A DNA stretch of 15,962 nt. Source: an uncultured Lachnospira sp. Lineage in GTDB: Bacteria; Bacillota; Clostridia; Lachnospirales; Lachnospiraceae. Location: assembly GCA_910589305.1 (NCBI GenBank), contig CAJUTV010000024.1, positions 1 to 15,962 of the forward strand, read 5' to 3'. This document shows, one piece after another, positions 11,519 through 15,962 of the stretch. The position numbers were made by a program, and so were the translations under genes. The first letter of the stretch is position 1. Every line of letters starts with the position of its first letter. The notes beneath the pieces are model-generated. The model was not told the origin of the DNA and did no database searches. It saw only the letters and a program-made list of their open reading frames with translations.

Positions 11519-12265
11519 GTGGAAGATTTATCAAAACGATATGAGCAGATGTTAAATAGTACAACCAATAGCTATAAAACAAAGTATCAGTGTTTGAAAT
11601 GCAAAGACACTGGCTGGGTTGATGTGATAAAAGATGGTCATACATATGTGGAGATTTGTCCATGTGTTATTGTAAAAGAAAATAAAGCGATTATGAAGCA
11701 AAGCGGCATTTCTTTGGAATTTCAGACCAAGAACTTTGAAAATTTTAATACAAAAAATAACCCACAGCTTGTAACAGCTAAAAACAAGGCGATTGTTTAC
11801 AGTGAAAATTTCTTGAAATTTGAGCATACAAGGTATAATTCCATTATGTTTTGTGGACAAGTAGGAGCAGGAAAAACCCATCTTGGGGTATCTATTTGCA
11901 GTCGCCTTATTTCACAAAATATCCGTGTGGTTTATATGGCGTATAGAAATAGTATTACAAAGTTCAAACAAAAGATTATGGACGATGTGTATTATGACAA
12001 GGAACTAAATCGATATGCGACTGCAAGAGTGCTTTATATTGATGATTTGTTCAAAGGCAAAATTACAGAATCGGATATTAACATTATGTATGAGATTGTG
12101 AATTACCGCTATATTAACAGACTGCCAATTATTGTATCAACAGAAATGTTTTTAACAGAATTGATTGAATGTGATGAGGCGATAGGCAGCCGGATTATGG
12201 AGTTGTGTAAGGGAAATATTATAAGTTTTCGAGAAAAAGAATTAAATTATAGAGTGTATTCATAA
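11519..12265 (+). CDS. DnaC/DnaI-like helicase loader (AAA+ ATPase)
   Basis: A helicase-loading ATPase. Near the N-terminus CLKC and CPC (about 25-49) form a zinc-binding knuckle as in DnaI/DnaC-type loaders. Walker A is GQVGAGKTH, Walker B LYIDDLF, sensor IIVSTE, and the arginine-finger box is IGSRIMEL. I prefer the GTG at 11519 (MEDLSKRYEQM), seven bases after AAAGGAG; the GTG at 11513 is only one base from that site. It probably loads host DnaB helicase at the origin opened by the preceding initiator. Confidence 0.9.
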   Translation: MEDLSKRYEQMLNSTTNSYKTKYQCLKCKDTGWVDVIKDGHTYVEICPCVIVKENKAIMKQSGISLEFQTKNFENFNTKNNPQLVTAKNKAIVYSENFLKFEHTRYNSIMFCGQVGAGKTHLGVSICSRLISQNIRVVYMAYRNSITKFKQKIMDDVYYDKELNRYATARVLYIDDLFKGKITESDINIMYEIVNYRYINRLPIIVSTEMFLTELIECDEAIGSRIMELCKGNIISFREKELNYRVYS

Positions 12266-12279
12266 AGGGGTGATGAAAA

Positions 12280-12438
12280 ATGCGTGAACAAGATTACGAT
12301 GGTGATATGAGTTATTATCAAGAACAGCTTGCAAAGAAAGGCATTACAAAAGAGATGTTCAACATGGATAAATATGTAGGACTTACTGCAAGAGAATTGC
12401 AGAGCATTGTTGATAGTGTGCAGCTTGTAAAGAAATAG
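12280..12438 (+). CDS. 52-residue phage protein, unknown
   Basis: An ATG-started short ORF after AAAGGGGTGATGAAAA. It encodes an acidic start (REQDYDGDMSYYQEQLAKKG) and a helix TARELQSIVDSVQLVKK. It lies 14 bases behind the helicase loader and 22 bases before the resolvase remnant, in the same operon. Such small proteins recur next to RusA in Firmicute phages, but I know no function. Confidence 0.65.
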   Translation: MREQDYDGDMSYYQEQLAKKGITKEMFNMDKYVGLTARELQSIVDSVQLVKK

Positions 12439-12460
12439 AGGAATGGGAGTGTAGAGAGTG

Positions 12461-12894
12461 ATGGAAGCAGAGAAAATAGAGCAAATTCAATTTATAGTGC
12501 AAGGCAATCCATTTGGAAAGCAGCGACCTAAATTTGCTAGGCATGGGAAATTTGTTCAAACCTATACACCAAAAGAAACATTGCTACATGAAAAAATGAT
12601 TGCGCAAGTATATGAAGATGTTGCTAATGGAAGGAAGTTTGAGAAGAAAGCACCACTGGATATACAGATTACAGCATATTATCCCATTCCACAAGCGACA
12701 TCAAAGAAAAAGCGAAAAGAAATGTTGGAACATCGGATACGTCCTGTAGTAAAGTCTCAAAATTAATCTATGATGCCCTAAATGGGGTAGCATGGCATGA
12801 TGATAATGCCATTGTAAATACACGAATATGTAAATTTTATTCAGAAAATCCTAGAGTGGAAATTTTTATCCAAGTGGCAAATGTTGATTTGTGA
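12461..12894 (+). pseudogene. rusA: RusA-type Holliday junction resolvase, broken by ~16-nt deletion
   Basis: The first part (residues ~8-97: IQFIVQGNPFGKQRPKFAR, YPIPQATSKKKRKEM, RPVVK) is a normal RusA N-terminus, but the frame stops at 12764-12766. The rest continues from about 12754 in another frame as VSKLIYDALNGVAWHDDN to the stop at 12892-12894. In intact relatives RPVVK is followed by PDADN, then (L/V)SK. The join therefore fits a deletion of about 16 nt that removed PDADN and shifted the frame. PDADN carries two of the three catalytic aspartates of RusA (Asp70 and Asp72 in E. coli), so no active enzyme can come from this copy. I start at ATG 12461; a GTG lies one codon before it. The reading from known RusA motifs is strong; a sequencing error would not explain loss of the motif. 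Confidence 0.88.
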
Positions 12895-12922
12895 TAAAAA
12901 TTAATGAAGGAGGAAAATTTGT

Positions 12923-13111
12923 ATGGCAACAAATCCTGTAATAAAGTTAAAAATTTACAATCAGGAAGATAGGCTAACCGTTGCAGCTATTCTTATTAAG
13001 AATGGCTATACCGTAGCACAAAGTAAGAAGCAAAGGACACCAACAGGAAAGAGCTTGGATTATTACTTAAAAGTATCCGAAGATTTAGACAATGCAGACA
13101 CAACAAAGTAA
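12923..13111 (+). CDS. Small phage protein, 62 residues
   Basis: A short protein with a strong AAGGAGGAAAA ribosome site. It has an initial strand VIKLKIYNQEDRLTVAAILIKNGYTV, then SKKQRTPTGKSLDYYLKVSED. The pattern EDR.TVA.IL..NGYTV.......RTPTGK..DYYL is a recurrent gut-phage family, from general familiarity, with no known function. It sits between the resolvase remnant and the methyltransferase. Confidence 0.72.
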   Translation: MATNPVIKLKIYNQEDRLTVAAILIKNGYTVAQSKKQRTPTGKSLDYYLKVSEDLDNADTTK

Positions 13112-13125
13112 GGAGGCTAACCGAA

Positions 13126-13905
13126 ATGATTGCCTTTGGATTTTATAACATGGATTGTCGAAAGGGATTAAAACTTATAGAAGATAGCAGCATAGATATT
13201 GTTATGACCGATATTCCATACAATATCAGTCAAAAAAAGACAATAGACAGAACTCGAATTGATAATAGAACGTTACATAGAAATGGAAAAAAGAAAGTAT
13301 TAAATTTTGATTACGGAGATTGGGATTTTTTTGATAGTAATACAGCATTTTTTGAATTTATTAAAGAGGTATTTGTAGAAGTTTATAGGACCATGAAAGA
13401 TAGTGCCAGTATGTATATGTGGGTTCCAAGAGATGAAGTGTCCTTTATTGAATACATATTAAAAGACATTGGTTTTTATGTTAGGAGCACTTTAGTTTGG
13501 TGCAAAACGAATCCATGTCCTCAAATATATAAAATAGGTTACATGAGCAGTACAGAATTTTGCATATTTGCAACTAAACAAAAAGGAGCAAAACATTATT
13601 GGAATGTTGAAAGAGGACAAAGGCAATCTTATTGGATTAAACCGATTTGTCAAGGAAACGAAAGGACAGAACATCCCACACAAAAGAGATTAGATATTGC
13701 TGAAGATATGATACTTCAATCGGCACAAAAAGGAAATGTATTGCTGGACCCTTTTGCTGGAAGTGGGACATTTGCCGTAGCAGCATATAATAATGGCTTA
13801 AAATTTATTTGTTTTGAAAAAGATGAAGATATTTTTAAGATGGGACAGAAAAGAGTAGAGGCAGAAACAGCACAGATGAATTTATTTGATTTTATAAAAA
13901 GTTGA
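13126..13905 (+). CDS. Orphan DNA N6-adenine/N4-cytosine methyltransferase (beta class)
   Basis: A 259-residue SAM-dependent DNA methyltransferase. Motif IV comes first (TDIPYN; Asp29-Ile-Pro-Tyr32, a variant of DPPY), then the target region, then EHPTQK (172-177) and motif I, DPFAGSGTF (from 208). This order marks the beta class, related to phage and orphan Dam-like enzymes. The Asp in motif IV favours N6-adenine, though N4-cytosine is not excluded. It ends in QMNLF (250-254), which fits the QxxLF sliding-clamp binding pattern. No restriction enzyme is adjacent, so it is probably a phage enzyme that protects DNA or regulates. GGAGG precedes the ATG. Confidence 0.9.
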   Translation: MIAFGFYNMDCRKGLKLIEDSSIDIVMTDIPYNISQKKTIDRTRIDNRTLHRNGKKKVLNFDYGDWDFFDSNTAFFEFIKEVFVEVYRTMKDSASMYMWVPRDEVSFIEYILKDIGFYVRSTLVWCKTNPCPQIYKIGYMSSTEFCIFATKQKGAKHYWNVERGQRQSYWIKPICQGNERTEHPTQKRLDIAEDMILQSAQKGNVLLDPFAGSGTFAVAAYNNGLKFICFEKDEDIFKMGQKRVEAETAQMNLFDFIKS

Positions 13906-13940
13906 TGAAATGACAAGAAACAGCAAAATAGGGTGAAAAA

Positions 13941-14705
13941 ATGAAATATATTGCAAGTTGGAGCGGAGGGAAAGATAGTACCGCAAGCATAATCTTAGCG
14001 CATGAGCATAATGAACCGCTTGACCTTATCATATTTTCTGAGGTTATGTTTGATAAGAATATCAGCGGAGAGTTGCCAGAACATATTTTTTTTATTAAAA
14101 ACAAATGTATTCCGCTGTTTGAAAACTGGGGATATAAAACAAAAATACTCCATGCCGATTTGACCTATATGGATATTTTTCTAAGGCAACCAACAAGGGG
14201 GAAACGGTTTGGAACTGGAATGATAACAGGATTTCCAATGTCTGGCAGATGTCAAATTAACAGAAGTGTAAAGGTTCTTCCGATAAAACGATTTCTGAAA
14301 GGGTTTGAAGAAGAATTTACCCAATACATAGGCATTGCGGTTGACGAACCAGTCAGACTTGACAGAGTTATTAAAACAAATAACCAAGTATCATTGTTGC
14401 AAAAGTACGGATATACAGAGCAAATGGCATTTGACCTATGCAAGAAATATAATTTGTTATCCCCAGTATATGATTTTGCTCCTAGAGGTGGCTGCTGGTT
14501 CTGTCCTAATGCAAGAGATTGCGAATTGCGGAATTTGCGAAATAACCACAATGATTTGTGGAATAAGCTATTGGAACTGGAAAAAACACTGAACCTCATA
14601 GGGAATAAATGGAATACACTTACACAAACAAGTATTCACGACAAAGAACAACAGTTTATGTGGGAAGACAGGCAGATGACTATTTTTGATTTTATAGAAG
14701 GTTGA
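13941..14705 (+). CDS. PP-loop (PAPS reductase-like) ATPase of phage
   Basis: A 254-residue protein with an N-terminal PP-loop SWSGGKDST (residues 6-14), the ATP-pyrophosphatase signature of PAPS reductase and related enzymes. It also has cysteines that could hold an iron-sulfur cluster or zinc: Cys104 in SGRC, and Cys185, Cys188 and Cys194 in GGCWFCPNARDC. It does not look like a sulfate-assimilation enzyme. Phage relatives are described loosely as PAPS-reductase-domain proteins, and DndC-like members take part in DNA phosphorothioation. Here it follows a DNA methyltransferase and shares its C-terminal ending (RQMTIFDFI against AQMNLFDFI). It may take part in nucleic-acid modification or thiolation; this is inference. 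Confidence 0.82.
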   Translation: MKYIASWSGGKDSTASIILAHEHNEPLDLIIFSEVMFDKNISGELPEHIFFIKNKCIPLFENWGYKTKILHADLTYMDIFLRQPTRGKRFGTGMITGFPMSGRCQINRSVKVLPIKRFLKGFEEEFTQYIGIAVDEPVRLDRVIKTNNQVSLLQKYGYTEQMAFDLCKKYNLLSPVYDFAPRGGCWFCPNARDCELRNLRNNHNDLWNKLLELEKTLNLIGNKWNTLTQTSIHDKEQQFMWEDRQMTIFDFIEG

Positions 14706-14709
14706 AGCA

Positions 14710-14742
14710 ATGAGAGTTTTAATATCATGTGAAGAAAGTTAG
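14710..14742 (+). pseudogene. Remnant of a cytosine DNA methylase start
   Basis: An ATG-started stretch encodes MRVLISCEES and then TAG. That start is characteristic of phage DNA cytosine methylases (MRVLISCEESQRV...), in which the next codon is usually CAG; here it reads TAG, followed by an unrelated short run to the next gene. Only ten codons remain, so a deletion has removed the rest. Confidence rests on the N-terminal motif alone. Confidence 0.6.
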
Positions 14743-14771
14743 CGTATGTTGGGAAGATTGGAGGTTTTGGA

Positions 14772-15137
14772 GTGACAGAGAGTGAAGCAATTGAAGTATT
14801 GACAGATAGACATACAAGTATTGGAACAACAAAATGTGATGATGTGGCTTGGAGAAAATTAAAACCTGCAATAGATATAGCTGTTAATGCTCTTGAGGAA
14901 ATCCAGCAATACCGAGCAATCGGCACAGTCGAGGAATGTCGGAAGGCAAGGGAAAGGCAGATACCAAAGCCACCTAATATATGGGGTGATGGGTACGATA
15001 ATGAGGGTAATATAATTTATGATATGTACGATTGCCCTAACTGCTGTAAAAGCTATGAGATTGATTACCACGATTACAAGTATTGCCCTGAATGTGGACA
15101 GGCGATAGATAGAAGTGATTTAGACAATTTTGTCTAA
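14772..15137 (+). CDS. Phage protein with C-terminal zinc ribbon
   Basis: A 121-residue GTG-started protein, seven bases after GGAGG. The N-terminal half is a helical domain with SEAIEVLTDRHTSIGTTKC, WRKLKPAIDIAVNALEEI and RAIGTVEECRKARERQ, a hallmark segment of many Firmicute phage proteins. The C-terminus has CPNC and CPEC pairs, a zinc ribbon (about 88-110). Its function is unknown; the domain pattern is common in early phage regions. Confidence 0.8.
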   Translation: MTESEAIEVLTDRHTSIGTTKCDDVAWRKLKPAIDIAVNALEEIQQYRAIGTVEECRKARERQIPKPPNIWGDGYDNEGNIIYDMYDCPNCCKSYEIDYHDYKYCPECGQAIDRSDLDNFV

Positions 15138-15169
15138 TAGGTGCGGTTGTTTGGAATGGAGTTGAGAAA

Positions 15170-15475
15170 ATGGCAAAGAAGAATTGTGAACTTGAACTTT
15201 ACAAATTGATTATGGAGGGGGCTAGTTGCGGCTTTCCTTATGTATCTGAATTTGGCTGGATAGATGAATATCGATTTGTTGTTTGGATTGATTATCTTTG
15301 GATTAAAGAGTTTATGGACAAGATTGTAGAAATATTTGAAGATGGCATATTTGAAGATTGTCGCCATTTTCATGCAATCATGCAATCACATGCTATATGT
15401 ATTGATTTGATGGATTTACTTGATGGATTTGTGGATATTGAAGAGGTATTTCCAAAAGAAGATTATAAACATTAA
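15170..15475 (+). CDS. Acidic 101-residue phage protein
   Basis: Starts at ATG after GGAGTTGAGAA. The sequence is aromatic and acidic (FPYVSEFGWIDEYRFVVWIDY, then FMDKIVEIFEDGIF), with a helical end (ICIDLMDLLDGFVDIEEVFP). Acidic proteins of this size in phages sometimes mimic DNA, but no signature is visible. It is read as part of the rightward operon. Confidence 0.65.
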   Translation: MAKKNCELELYKLIMEGASCGFPYVSEFGWIDEYRFVVWIDYLWIKEFMDKIVEIFEDGIFEDCRHFHAIMQSHAICIDLMDLLDGFVDIEEVFPKEDYKH

Positions 15476-15572
15476 GAATGAAATAACCATTACTTGAATC
15501 TTGCCACTTATAAAAATAAAAGATAATAACAATTAAAAGTAAATAAAATGTAGACAAATATGGAGTAAATAT

Positions 15573-15779
15573 ATGAATAGAATAACATGGAATGAATCTG
15601 ATGGAAGCTGGGGAATAAAAGGTGTGAAATTGGAGGCACTTCCGCCTAAAGTATATGGTGCATTATATAAGCTGATGGATTATGAAAAGACTGGTTTAAG
15701 TCCAAAGCAAATAGAGGAAATGGATTTATTATACACAGAAAAGTGTAAAGAAGTAGCAAAAATGGAAAAAGATTGTTAA
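15573..15779 (+). CDS. Small phage protein, 68 residues
   Basis: Starts ten or so bases after TGGAGTAAA. It contains ITWNESDGSWGIKGVKLEALP and YGALYKLMDYEKTGLSPKQIEEM, a recurrent gut-phage module often found at the N-terminus of longer zinc-ribbon proteins. Here it stands alone and ends with CKEVAKMEKDC. No function is known. It lies in a looser, more AT-rich stretch before the excisionase. Confidence 0.72.
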   Translation: MNRITWNESDGSWGIKGVKLEALPPKVYGALYKLMDYEKTGLSPKQIEEMDLLYTEKCKEVAKMEKDC

Positions 15780-15816
15780 AACAAGCAATAAATTTAGAAA
15801 GGAATGTTAAATAGAT

Positions 15817-15962
15817 ATGAAGACCCCATTAAAAGTTGAAATAAAAGATAAGTTGAATTTAACTGTTGAAGAAGCGGCAGCATATAGCAATATTGGGATA
15901 TGCAAGCTAAATGAGATTTTAAAGAAGCCTAATTGTCCCTTTGTGCTTTACATCGGAAGAAA
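15817..15962 (+). CDS. xis: Excisionase, Tn916 Xis-like (partial, runs off the window)
   Basis: The visible 48 codons encode MKTPLKVEIKDKLNLTVEEAAAY, then NIGICKLNEILKKPNCPFVLYIGR. This is the winged-helix start of Tn916-type excisionases: TIEEAAAYFxIGxNKLRxL..., then F(V/L)(L/M)..GNR. Excisionases bind attachment-site arms and steer the integrase towards excision. The gene is cut by the window end, so its C-terminus and the integrase that normally follows are not seen. AAAGGA lies about 13 bases before the ATG. Confidence 0.83.
   Translation, partial: MKTPLKVEIKDKLNLTVEEAAAYSNIGICKLNEILKKPNCPFVLYIGR

Noticed and set aside
12746..12770. Programmed frameshift in the RusA gene
   Set aside because: No slippery heptamer is evident, and a frameshift would not restore the missing PDADN catalytic segment, so a deletion is the better reading.

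Overview
This is an AT-rich window with strong AGGAGG-type ribosome binding sites. It reads as most of the early and immunity region of a temperate phage (prophage) from a low-GC Firmicute, most likely a gut Clostridia/Lachnospiraceae host. The host guess rests on gene style: DUF739 Cro-like protein, Tn916-type excisionase, ERF/NinB-like/replisome-organizer replication genes and small zinc-ribbon proteins. No rRNA, tRNA or CRISPR array is visible.

Layout. 1-1800: a Rha-type regulator and an amidase endolysin, the tail of a lysis region. 1811-2131: a complete type I toxin-antitoxin locus of the Fst/par design. It has a 32-residue membrane peptide, a convergent antisense RNA with its own extended -10 promoter, a shared terminator, and direct repeats at the toxin start and at the antisense 5' end. 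2423-4305 (minus strand): accessory genes, namely a glycine-zipper protein, a PD-(D/E)XK nuclease like the HsdR N-terminus, and a RelB/DinJ-type antitoxin with no RelE toxin beside it.

4592-5778: the first repressor/Cro switch, a repressor (minus) against a DUF739 Cro-like gene (plus) with phased GTTWAAC operators. 5779-6144: no gene, but a compact GC-rich foldable element at 6021-6099. 6145-7380: a second switch, an XRE regulator and a PBECR-type RNase-like protein overlapping by 4 nt (minus), facing a strong promoter that drives two tiny membrane proteins and another XRE protein (plus). Each of the two divergent promoters has a 16-bp palindromic operator between or across its core elements.

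7524-12894: rightward early operon with small phage proteins, DUF1351, an ERF single-strand annealing protein, a NinB-like protein, a replisome organizer carrying three 45-bp iteron-like repeats (candidate origin), a DnaC/DnaI-like helicase loader, and a RusA resolvase broken by a deletion of about 16 nt that removes its catalytic acidic motif. 12923-15779: an orphan beta-class DNA methyltransferase, a PP-loop (PAPS reductase-like) protein, a ten-codon remnant of a cytosine methylase, and small phage proteins. The window ends inside a Tn916-type excisionase gene at 15817, so an integrase probably lies just beyond it.

The replication genes form a recombination-coupled initiation set. Neither switch encodes an S24 self-cleaving repressor or an ImmA-type protease, so induction may depend on antirepression, perhaps by the Rha-type protein; this last point is inference.
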